Numbered from the stretch's first letter, positions 1 through 5,268 are shown. The stretch is DNA of 5,381 nt from JAAYJK01 sp964531295 (GCA_964531295.1 CAZHHJ010000154.1:1-5381), one strand, 5' to 3'. Notes: a model not told the origin generated them from the sequence alone. A program made the numbers and translations.

Positions 1-290
1 CGCATAGTGGTGCCGGAGTTTCCGCACTTTAACACATCCAGCGGTTCCTGCAGTCCATCAATACCCTTTCCCGCAACTCTCAGCAGTGAACCTTCCCGGC
101 TAATCTCCACCCCCAGTTGCTGCATACAGCTATAGGAAGACAGGGTATCCGCGGCCAGCAGAAAATTCCTGATAATGGACTCTCCCCGGGCCAGAGCGGA
201 AAAAATTACCGTCCGGTGGGATATGGACTTATCAGCTTCGGCAGTTATTTCGCCCTTTAAAGGGACACTTGCCCTGGAGATCTGTCTCAT
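1..290 (-). CDS. aroA: EPSP synthase (3-phosphoshikimate 1-carboxyvinyltransferase), N-terminal part, cut by window edge
   Basis: This is the first 96 codons of the enzyme that joins phosphoenolpyruvate to shikimate-3-phosphate, the sixth step of the cytoplasmic shikimate pathway. The reading frame starts MRQISRASVPLKGEI. It carries the family signature DKSISHR at about residues 22-28 (the Lys and Ser/Arg bind substrate) and ends in GNSGTTMR, the conserved phosphoenolpyruvate/shikimate-phosphate loop. Together these make the assignment firm. The ATG at 288-290 is chosen because a full AGGAGGT ribosome site (plus-strand 301-307) lies 10 nt upstream. The remaining roughly 330 residues lie beyond the left edge. 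It follows tyrA on the same strand after a 258-nt spacer, so it is probably the third gene of the aroF-tyrA-aroA operon, although the spacer could hold its own promoter. No truncation or frameshift is seen in the visible part. Confidence 0.95.
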   Translation of the reverse strand, partial: MRQISRASVPLKGEITAEADKSISHRTVIFSALARGESIIRNFLLAADTLSSYSCMQQLGVEISREGSLLRVAGKGIDGLQEPLDVLKCGNSGTTM

Positions 291-362
291 TATTATGCTT
301 ACCTCCTGGATGACAACGCTAAGGTTTGGCCCTGTGGGGACAAGGGGATGGTCATCATCTTC

Positions 363-465
363 TGTTTGTTTTTGATTTCCGGGTAGCCAGTCTCAGTTTA
401 ATCTTTTTATCGTTATTTATTATTGATTGACCGTTAGCCAGTCTCAACTTAATCTTTTTTACCGT
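363..465. repeat. 52-bp tandem duplication in the tyrA-aroA spacer
   Basis: Two head-to-tail copies (about 363-413 and 414-465) share the core TAGCCAGTCTCA at 384-395 and 435-446, followed by YTTAATCTTTTT. Aligned by eye on the minus strand they match at about four fifths of positions with one single-base gap. The copy nearer tyrA contains TTGAGA and AATAAT 17 nt apart on the minus strand. That could be a weak housekeeping promoter for aroA, and the matching sites in the other copy are poorer. Confidence 0.7.
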
Positions 466-488
466 AGCAGAGATTTCAATCTCCGCTA
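465..488 (-). other. Hairpin in the tyrA-aroA spacer
   Basis: TAGCAGAGATT (465-475) and AATCTCCGCTA (478-488) form an 11-bp inverted repeat with a 2-nt centre and one mismatch. In minus-strand RNA that mismatch becomes a G-U pair, so the fold is better in the operon transcript than on the plus strand. No U-run follows it in the minus direction, so it is not a standard terminator. It may be an RNA-stability or processing element. It abuts the tandem duplication. Confidence 0.5.
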
Positions 489-512
489 AAAAGCTGGGAA
501 CAGTATTTTACA

Positions 513-543
513 GTTGACAGCAAGAACCGTCCCCACTGTCAAC
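513..543. repeat. REP-like palindromic element just after tyrA
   Basis: GTTGACAG (513-520) and CTGTCAAC (536-543) are a perfect 8-bp inverted repeat around a 15-nt loop. On the minus strand the loop reads TGGGGACGGTTCTTG. From memory, GGGGACGGTTC sequences flanked by TGTCA-type palindromes are dispersed in many Clostridia and near Y1 (REP-associated, TnpA_REP) transposases. The element begins 6 nt past the tyrA stop codon, a typical REP location. No T-run follows, so it is not an ordinary terminator. Confidence 0.55.
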
Positions 544-548
544 CATGC

Positions 549-1631
549 TTATCTTAGCCAGGCTTTTATATCGTGGGCTTTTAGTACGGCGACCGCTTTA
601 TGGGCGGCCGGTTCAGATGGTACTCCCAGGCGAATGGTTCCACCGTCACCTTCCCGCACCCGCAGGATTTCGATATCTACTATGTTGATATCTTCCTGTC
701 CCAGGATAAATCCCAGTTGGCCAATAATACCAGGCCGGTCCGGTACTATACAGACTATATCAAAAAAACTGGGTATCAGCCCGCGGTGTACCCGAGGGAT
801 TTTATCCCGGATGTGCTTGGCCCGGCTCAGTTGCTGGTTAATAAATTCAGTATTGCTCTTGGCCAAGGCGTCTCTTAAAGTCTGTAAATATATTATCAGC
901 GCATCGAGATGTTTCAGGATATGCTGACGATTAAAGAACAAAATATCATTCCATATTTCCGGCTGCGAGGAGGCTATACGAGTAGTATCCCTGAAACCGC
1001 CCGCAGCCATCATTAGATTATCATCCGCACCTCCGGTCAAATTCACTAGGGCTACTGCGGCCAGATGGGGAATATGGCTGACGCTGGCTACCAGGTCATC
1101 ATGCACTGCAGCCTCCATTATTTTTACCCGGGCTCCAGTGATACTCAATAAGTCCAGCAAAGAATCAAGAACCGCCGGTGGAGTATGGGGATCCGGGGTT
1201 AAACAGTAGACGGCATTCTCGAACAGATAGCGATCCGCCCCGCTTATACCCTTTATCTCTGACCCGGCCATAGGGTGGCCGCCTATGCCCCATACCCCGG
1301 GGGGCAAACCCTGGAAGAGCTTCATAACTTCTTCTTTAGTGCTACCTACATCACTGATAATAGTGCCGGACTGCAGTTCCGTTCTGAGCCTGTCTAATAG
1401 GGCAGGGTAAGATCCCAGGGGAGTACATAAAAAAATGATATTGGCTTCCCGGGCTCCCTGTTCCATACCGCAGACCCGGTCAATGATACCCATGTCGAGG
1501 GCTTTTTGCCGGGCTTCTGAATCGCTGTCAAAGCCCATTATATCTTGCACCAGGGGTGAATCTTTCACTGCCAGGCCCAGAGAGCCGCCTATCAGGCCCA
1601 ATCCTATAAGAAAAACCTTAAGCTGCTGCAT
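549..1631 (-). CDS. tyrA: Prephenate dehydrogenase with C-terminal ACT domain
   Basis: It oxidatively decarboxylates prephenate to 4-hydroxyphenylpyruvate with NAD, the committed step to tyrosine. The N-terminal Rossmann fold has GLGLIGGSLG (residues 10-19 of the 360-residue form) and an Asp in GFDSD at the end of the second strand, favouring NAD over NADP. Family motifs follow: FLCTP, DVGSTK, HPMAGSE (about 119-125), SHIPH (about 185-189, conserved His) and FRDTTRIA. A C-terminal ACT domain (about 290-357, IVPDRPGIIGQLG) is typical of Gram-positive TyrA and suggests feedback control by an aromatic amino acid. An ATG at 1646 would overlap aroF by 11 nt, but its GAGGG abuts the codon. The ATG at 1631 has GGAG 9 nt upstream, inside the aroF end, and starts 4 nt after the aroF stop, so it is preferred. 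The tight spacing implies translational coupling. Confidence 0.95.
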   Translation of the reverse strand: MQQLKVFLIGLGLIGGSLGLAVKDSPLVQDIMGFDSDSEARQKALDMGIIDRVCGMEQGAREANIIFLCTPLGSYPALLDRLRTELQSGTIISDVGSTKEEVMKLFQGLPPGVWGIGGHPMAGSEIKGISGADRYLFENAVYCLTPDPHTPPAVLDSLLDLLSITGARVKIMEAAVHDDLVASVSHIPHLAAVALVNLTGGADDNLMMAAGGFRDTTRIASSQPEIWNDILFFNRQHILKHLDALIIYLQTLRDALAKSNTEFINQQLSRAKHIRDKIPRVHRGLIPSFFDIVCIVPDRPGIIGQLGFILGQEDINIVDIEILRVREGDGGTIRLGVPSEPAAHKAVAVLKAHDIKAWLR

Positions 1632-1635
1632 GTGA

Positions 1636-2658
1636 CTATTCTCCATCCCTCGATATATCCAGTATGTCCTGGATCCTGCGTACTTTGGCGACCAGTTTGC
1701 TGAAATTTTCCGGGGTTAAGGATTGCGGACCATCGGATAAAGCCTCCGAGGGGTTCTGGTGTACTTCGATCATCAGTCCGTCACAACCGGCCGCTATAGC
1801 AGCCAGAGCCATTGGTTCCACCAGCTTCCATTTCCCTGTACCATGGCTGGGGTCGACTATAATAGGAAGGTGGGTGAGCTGTTTTATTAAAGGCACCGCA
1901 CTCAAATCGAGGGTATTGCGGGTGTATTTTTCAAAGGTCCGGATACCCCTTTCACACAGTATTACCTGACTGTTACCGCTGGAAATAATGTATTCCGCCG
2001 CCATAATCCATTCTTCGATAGTGGCCGCAGGACCTCTTTTGAGCATTACTGGCTTATCGATGCGGCCCAATTCCCGCAGCAGAAAGTAGTTTTGCATGTT
2101 ACGGGCACCTACCTGTAAGATATCAGCATATTCCGCTACTAAATCCACCAATCTGGGGTCCACTATTTCCGTGACCACCGGCAAACCCGTTAACTCCCGG
2201 GCTTCGGCCAGTATTTCCAGGCCTTCCTGCTCCAATCCCTGGAAAGAGTAAGGGGAAGTGCGAGGCTTAAATGCCCCCCCGCGCAGCATAGTGGCACCAC
2301 CTTCTTTAACCATAGCCGCGATTTCCAGGTACCTTTCCCGGCCCTCTACAGCGCAGGGACCGGCTATGACCTGCACCGATCCATCCCCGATAATAGTGTT
2401 GCCCGCTTGAACCACGCTGGGTTCCGATTTAAATTCCCGGGAAGCTAACTTGAAGGGTTGAACAATAGGCACGATCTTCTCCACTCCAGGCAGAACCAGG
2501 AATGAATCCATATTCTCCTGCAGCCCTTCTCCGATAGCTCCGATGATGGTTCTTTGCACACCCTGGGACAGATGCACCTGAAAACCTTTCTCGGTGAGCT
2601 TTTCGCTGACCTGTTCGATTTCTGCACTCAGTGCCAACCTCTCCATCACAATAATCAT
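1636..2658 (-). CDS. aroF: 3-deoxy-7-phosphoheptulonate (DAHP) synthase, type I-beta with N-terminal regulatory domain
   Basis: It condenses phosphoenolpyruvate with erythrose-4-phosphate, the entry step of the shikimate pathway. The 340 residues match the Thermotoga maritima-type enzyme. Residues 1-70 are a ferredoxin-like regulatory domain (HLSQGVQRTIIGAIG), which in that enzyme mediates tyrosine/phenylalanine inhibition. The barrel follows, with AGPCAVEG (metal-ligand Cys102), RGGAFKPRTSPYSFQG (Lys131), QVGARNMQN, LKRG, ILCERGIRTFE, VDPSHGTG (His272), IEVH (Glu298) and SDGPQSL (Asp309). All four expected metal ligands are present. The ATG at 2658 has a perfect AGGAGG (plus-strand 2668-2673) 9 nt upstream. 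It is the first gene of the aroF-tyrA-aroA operon. Its leader contains a terminator and a Trp-Trp reading frame, so transcription is probably attenuated. Confidence 0.97.
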   Translation of the reverse strand: MIIVMERLALSAEIEQVSEKLTEKGFQVHLSQGVQRTIIGAIGEGLQENMDSFLVLPGVEKIVPIVQPFKLASREFKSEPSVVQAGNTIIGDGSVQVIAGPCAVEGRERYLEIAAMVKEGGATMLRGGAFKPRTSPYSFQGLEQEGLEILAEARELTGLPVVTEIVDPRLVDLVAEYADILQVGARNMQNYFLLRELGRIDKPVMLKRGPAATIEEWIMAAEYIISSGNSQVILCERGIRTFEKYTRNTLDLSAVPLIKQLTHLPIIVDPSHGTGKWKLVEPMALAAIAAGCDGLMIEVHQNPSEALSDGPQSLTPENFSKLVAKVRRIQDILDISRDGE

Positions 2659-2771
2659 TTGAGTTTTCCTCCTTTTCCTTCCAGAGGGTGAGAAAGAATA
2701 AAAAAGCCATCAGCAAGGGGTCTCACCAATGGCATATTACGCCCATGTAGGTATTCCCACCATCCTACCAT
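2655..2771 (-). CDS. Candidate leader peptide of aroF with tandem Trp codons (38 codons)
   Basis: A reading frame in the aroF leader starts with ATG at 2769-2771 and encodes Met-Val-Gly-Trp-Trp-Glu-Tyr-Leu-His. Two consecutive TGG codons fall at positions 4-5 (2762-2757). The frame then runs through the leader terminator, which adds Phe-Phe from its T-run, and stops at TGA 2655-2657, overlapping the aroF start as ATGA. Tandem codons for a pathway product early in a short leader frame are the hallmark of ribosome-mediated attenuation. Against this, no good ribosome site precedes the ATG, and the frame does not stop before the terminator as classical leader peptides do. A second short frame at 2723-2746 (Met-Gly-Val-Ile-Cys-His-Trp-stop) ends in the terminator's 5' arm and is an alternative. 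Translation is inferred only. Confidence 0.35.
   Translation of the reverse strand: MVGWWEYLHGRNMPLVRPLADGFFILSHPLEGKGGKLK
2700..2733 (-). terminator. Intrinsic terminator (attenuator) in the aroF leader
   Basis: In minus-strand RNA, GCCAUUGGUGAG (2733-2722) pairs along its full 12 nt with CUUGCUGAUGGC (2717-2706), counting four G-U wobbles. The loop is ACCC and six U residues follow (2705-2700). It sits 41 nt before the aroF start codon and after the presumed promoter, so it would stop transcription before the gene unless prevented. An alternative upstream fold uses the same 5' arm: ACC and AUGG (2752-2743) with CCAU and GGU (2732-2725), plus inner pairs. That fold is a candidate antiterminator. 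Confidence 0.7.
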
Positions 2772-2821
2772 ACTACAATTTTTAGCTTATCAGACCTACC
2801 TTACTACAATAATTAGATTAT
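2764..2821. repeat. Imperfect 27-bp direct repeat, 31-bp period, in the aroF promoter/leader
   Basis: The copies at 2764-2790 and 2795-2821 match at 23 of 27 positions. Both read CCTACC-N-TACTACAAT-NN-TTAG-N-TTAT on the plus strand. The distal copy overlaps the proposed aroF -10 box and the other lies just downstream. A spacing near three DNA helical turns would suit a repressor operator. Alternatively the copies act in the leader RNA, since the proximal copy includes the start of the Trp-Trp frame. Confidence 0.65.
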
Positions 2822-2843
2822 CCTATAAAGATATTTTTTTCAA
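2815..2843 (-). promoter_or_regulatory. Probable housekeeping promoter of the aroF operon
   Basis: On the minus strand, TTGAAA (2843-2838) is followed after 15 nt by GATAAT (2822-2817, five of six to consensus) or after 17 nt by the weaker TAATCT (2820-2815). The stretch is very AT-rich, lies downstream of the preceding operon's terminator, and would give a leader of roughly 150 nt. This is the best sigma-A-like match I found by eye in the 2734-2923 interval, and spacing is not ideal for either -10 choice. Confidence 0.4.
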
Positions 2844-2923
2844 GAGAGAAATCAAAATAATACTGTCCATATGCGTCACCATAAATGCAAGAGATCCTAG
2901 GCGTCTATGAACAATACGGCATA

Positions 2924-2960
2924 GAAAAACCATAGCGGAGAATGAATTCTCCGCTATGGT
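2924..2960 (-). terminator. Strong intrinsic terminator of the sigma/anti-sigma operon
   Basis: ACCATAGCGGAGAAT (2929-2943) and ATTCTCCGCTATGGT (2946-2960) are a perfect 15-bp inverted repeat around GA. In the minus direction TTTTTC follows at once (2928-2923). It lies 23 nt past the anti-sigma stop codon, which separates this operon from aroF. On the plus strand no T-run follows, so it works mainly in the minus direction. Confidence 0.92.
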
Positions 2961-2983
2961 AGCCAATATTCGTTTTTATAAAT

Positions 2984-4009
2984 TTATTGCTGCAACCAGA
3001 GTACTATAGTTACTTTATCAGCCTGCTGCTTAAATGCGCCCAGTTTGTCAAACAAAGATTTTATTTCGCTGTTGAGGCGCTGTACTTCTTCGGGGTTCTC
3101 AACACTCGATTTCTGATCACTCACCTGCTTGTATTGATCCACCGTATTCTGGTAGGCGGTAGATATATCCTTGTAATCTTCCTGCTCGCTGATTATATTA
3201 CCCAGGCCGCGCAGTTTAGCCAGCAGAACCGCTTCATTCTCCCGGGACACCACGATCTTAACCTGATTATAAGCAACCTCATCTTTTACCTGCTCACCCA
3301 GGCTTTCAGTTTGAGCACCCAGATTTTGGGCCGCTTTGATGGCATTGTTATATGCGGAAGGAGCCTCGCTGCTGCTCGATATTTTCAAAAGTACACTTTT
3401 AATTTTTTGTTGATCCGCACTCAAAAAAACCGGGGTGTTTTCAGTCGGCACTGCTTCAGGGGCATCCGTAACTTGACGGTGAACCTTTTCTCCCGGTTCA
3501 GGCTGGGCAGGATCAGGAGTTTCCTGACTTGCTGTAGTTGAGCCAGGACCCTGATTAGGCTGTTGATTATCTCCATTACCAGGCTTATTCGGGATCTCAG
3601 CTGCAGCATGGTTATCACCATTGTTTACCGGTGGGGTGGATTCATGTTCTGCTATCTGTATTAAGGGCGGCAGAGCAAAAGTATATGACGCAAAAGCCAG
3701 CAACATTACCGCTGCCACACTGGCGACACCCTGCTTCCAGCGTCTGGCCCAGCCAGCCATAAGCACTGAACTGCCTCTTCCCGACTCTGCAGCAATACGC
3801 TGCATAACCGCATCTTTGAACCCGGCGGGCGCAGGGCTTATTATCTTGCCAGCTGAACGACATAGTTTAGAAATATCCAGTATCTCTTGATATACCTGCC
3901 GGCAACTTGCACAATCCTGCATATGGATCAGCAGTTCTTCGGCCGCATTATCAGGCAGCTCGCTATCCATATAGGGTGATATTAAATTCCTCGCTTCCTT
4001 ACAATTCAT
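2984..4009 (-). CDS. Membrane anti-sigma factor with zinc-finger (zf-HC2) N-terminus
   Basis: It very likely binds and silences the sigma factor encoded 46 nt upstream. Residues 1-45 form a zinc-binding anti-sigma domain with the His-x3-Cys-x2-Cys motif (His29, Cys33, Cys36) and Cys3 as a probable fourth ligand. One hydrophobic segment (about 94-117, VASVAAVMLLAFASYTFALPP) follows a basic stretch (ARRWKQ), predicting an inside N-terminus and outside C-terminus. Residues 121-195 are a Pro/Gly/Asn/Gln-rich linker. Residues 197-341 form an outer domain with a likely coiled coil (about 285-332), resembling DUF4349-type domains in layout. At 341 residues it is longer than RsiW-like anti-sigmas, mainly in the outer part. 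The ATG at 4009 has only a weak AAGG 11 nt upstream, so coupling to the sigma gene is possible. The signal sensed and any cleaving protease are unknown. Confidence 0.85.
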   Translation of the reverse strand: MNCKEARNLISPYMDSELPDNAAEELLIHMQDCASCRQVYQEILDISKLCRSAGKIISPAPAGFKDAVMQRIAAESGRGSSVLMAGWARRWKQGVASVAAVMLLAFASYTFALPPLIQIAEHESTPPVNNGDNHAAAEIPNKPGNGDNQQPNQGPGSTTASQETPDPAQPEPGEKVHRQVTDAPEAVPTENTPVFLSADQQKIKSVLLKISSSSEAPSAYNNAIKAAQNLGAQTESLGEQVKDEVAYNQVKIVVSRENEAVLLAKLRGLGNIISEQEDYKDISTAYQNTVDQYKQVSDQKSSVENPEEVQRLNSEIKSLFDKLGAFKQQADKVTIVLWLQQ

Positions 4010-4055
4010 AGGTGATCACGCCTTCGTCATATTTTTATTGTATATTACTTATCAT

Positions 4056-4637
4056 TTACTCATCAATCCATGGCCCTCTGGCCAATTCTTTCTGGAGGGC
4101 TTTTCTGCCCCGGTTTAACCGGGATTTGACCGTACCCAATGACCATCCGGTTATATTGCTTATCTCTTCGTAAGTGTATCCTTCCAACTCCCTGAGCACC
4201 AATACTACTCGGTACTCATAATGCAAGCGTTCTAATGCCGAGCTCAACACCAATTTTAATTCCTGGCGTTCCATTACCTCCAGGGGACTTTCCTGACTGG
4301 CGGCCAGCTCCCGGAGTAACAGACCCTCACTGGTGGCCAGAGGTTCATCCAGAGAAAAGGAAATTATTTTCCGGTTGCGCCGCACATGATTAATCCATAG
4401 ATTAACTGCGATGCGGTGCAGCCAAGTGCCAAAATCCGCATTAAAACGGAAAGACTTGATTTTGTTAAAAGCCTGCACCAATACATCCTGAGCCAGGTCC
4501 TGAGCATCATGCTCATTACCGGTCAGGTGACAACAGTGGGTAAAAACCCGATCCTGGTACAAGACAACCAATTCTTCAAAGGCCGGCAGATCATTCTGCT
4601 GGGCCTGTTTAATCAATTCCTCCACTGGTGGTATCAA
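4056..4637 (-). CDS. ECF-type RNA polymerase sigma factor (SigW/RpoE-like)
   Basis: It directs RNA polymerase to a special promoter class when released by its anti-sigma. The 193 residues have the two-domain ECF layout. Region 2 (about 17-87) includes EHDAQDLAQDVLVQAF and FRFNADFGTWLHRIAVNLWINHVRR, which recognises the -10. After a linker, region 4 (about 130-185) has the helix-turn-helix YTYEEISNITGWSLGTVKSRLNRGRKAL, which recognises the -35. There is no sigma region 1 or 3. The start is TTG at 4637-4635: an in-frame TAA lies two codons upstream and no in-frame ATG occurs until about residue 122, although GTG at 4625 is possible. AGGAG lies 12 nt upstream, a long spacing, so translation may be weak. 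A near-perfect ECF promoter 46 nt upstream points to autoregulation. The subgroup within ECF factors is not decided here. Confidence 0.93.
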   Translation of the reverse strand: MIPPVEELIKQAQQNDLPAFEELVVLYQDRVFTHCCHLTGNEHDAQDLAQDVLVQAFNKIKSFRFNADFGTWLHRIAVNLWINHVRRNRKIISFSLDEPLATSEGLLLRELAASQESPLEVMERQELKLVLSSALERLHYEYRVVLVLRELEGYTYEEISNITGWSLGTVKSRLNRGRKALQKELARGPWIDE

Positions 4638-4682
4638 AACTTAAACCACTCCTGGTCCAACCGAAAAAAATCCGATTAGTTA

Positions 4683-4712
4683 TTAGACAATATTGCCCAT
4701 GAAAAAGTTCCC
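4683..4712 (-). promoter_or_regulatory. ECF promoter P1, upstream of the sigma factor gene
   Basis: The minus strand reads GGGAACTTTTT from 4712 and GTCTAA at 4688-4683, with 17 nt between GGAACT and GTCTAA. GGAAC at -35 and GTC at -10 are characteristic of ECF/RpoE-type promoters. It faces the sigma gene, predicting a transcript start near 4676 and a leader of about 39 nt. Two more copies with the same spacing occur at 5092 and 5269. Confidence 0.85.
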
Positions 4713-5091
4713 ATTATTTTTTAGTAAAACAAAATATCTTTATCTTCATATATAAAAGAAAGATTTGCAGTCATTCATCAAAAGAACCAAGGCTCAGAAA
4801 CCGTTAGTAGTAATTATAGCATTTTCTAGTGTTTTAAGTATTAAGAGGAAGCAGTCGACTTTACAGACAAAAATAAGCAACTCAGCTTATTATCCTCGAG
4901 TATTAGTGAATATTGCTGGTAAAGAGCGAAGAATAGGCCATAGCATTAGCGTAGCGGCTTGCCCGTAGCTATTTTCTAGCCTGATTATTTAATAAAAAGA
5001 CAAATGCCATACTTAGCGCAGTTTAGGTTTATATGTCAAGATCCCATAAAAGCCGGCTCCCTGTAAATAAATGAAAAAAATGTACGGAACC
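4713..5091. other. Gene-less AT-rich stretch between divergent ECF promoters
   Basis: No convincing gene is seen on either strand. The longest plus-strand frame (4765-4968, TTG start, 67 codons) lacks a good ribosome site, a recognisable motif and gene-like composition. A more GC-rich patch at about 4932-4972 (ATAGC at one end, GCTAT at the other, GGCTTGCC between) stands out. Near the right end, CCGGCTCC (5053-5060) and GGAACCGG (5086-5093) form an 8-bp inverted repeat with one mismatch. It runs into the -35 of the next promoter and is followed by AACTTTTTT, so it may be a weak plus-strand terminator with a large loop. Confidence 0.5.
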
Positions 5092-5121
5092 GGGAACTTT
5101 TTTATTGTCATTGGGGTCTAA
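5092..5121 (+). promoter_or_regulatory. ECF promoter P2, pointing away from the sigma gene
   Basis: GGGAACTTTTTT starts at 5092 and GTCTAA lies at 5116-5121, with 17 nt between GGAACT (5093-5098) and GTCTAA, identical to P1 and P3. Predicted transcription start is near 5128. No start codon with a ribosome site follows closely, so the product may be a non-coding RNA or a long leader. Confidence 0.82.
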
Positions 5122-5127
5122 AATAAC

Positions 5128-5268
5128 AGCAGGTGGTTAAGCATCCAACTGCTCCCTGATTTAGTTGGGATTGGGTTATTTGACATCTATATAAAAGGAC
5201 GGGAAAAAGAGTAAGATAACGGTAAAAGGACATATTTATATCTCGCCAGGAAAAAAAAATCTTTTTTC
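5128..5268 (+). ncRNA. Possible structured RNA or leader transcribed from P2
   Basis: The stretch from the predicted P2 start to P3 has no ATG on the plus strand. Its 5' end can fold at once: AGCAG (5128-5132) pairs with CTGCT (5149-5153), with TGG/CCA inside. A competing stem pairs CCAACT (5145-5150) with AGTTGG (5163-5168), so the two folds exclude each other. No clear GC-rich terminator precedes P3. An A-run/T-run pair at 5251-5267 could only fold weakly. The 3' end is unknown and the RNA may simply continue through P3 as a leader of a gene beyond the window. Confidence 0.25.
5165..5193 (+). promoter_or_regulatory. Weak candidate housekeeping promoter
   Basis: TTGGGA (5165-5170) and TATATA (5188-5193) are separated by 17 nt on the plus strand. 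In AT-rich DNA such matches arise by chance, so support is low. If real, it would give basal plus-strand expression alongside P2 and P3. Confidence 0.18.

Noticed and set aside
336..353. Second REP copy near aroA
   Set aside because: GGGGACAAGGGGATGGTC resembles the REP loop, but no flanking inverted repeat is visible, so it is not listed as a feature.
513..543. REP-like hairpin as terminator for tyrA
   Set aside because: There is no T-run on the minus strand after the stem, and aroA follows on the same strand, so a termination role is unsupported.
514..927. Plus-strand frames opposite tyrA, aroF and the anti-sigma gene (e.g. 514-927, 1664-1969, 2987-3541)
   Set aside because: They lie antisense to well-supported genes, have no motifs or ribosome sites, and their sequences are what the opposite strand of coding DNA would give.
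2700..2771. TRAP-type (G/U)AG repeat site in the aroF leader
   Set aside because: UAG triplets occur, but not in the run of about 9-11 repeats separated by 2-3 nt that TRAP needs.
2659..2860. T-box or known riboswitch in the aroF leader
   Set aside because: No AGGGUGGNACCGCG T-box sequence or other riboswitch core is present, and the leader is too short for a standard T-box. GGUGGGAAUACC is only a superficial resemblance.
4765..4968. Plus-strand frame of 67 codons from TTG in the sigma upstream region
   Set aside because: It has no good ribosome site, no recognisable motif, AT-driven composition, and no promoter of the ECF type in front. Most likely a chance frame.
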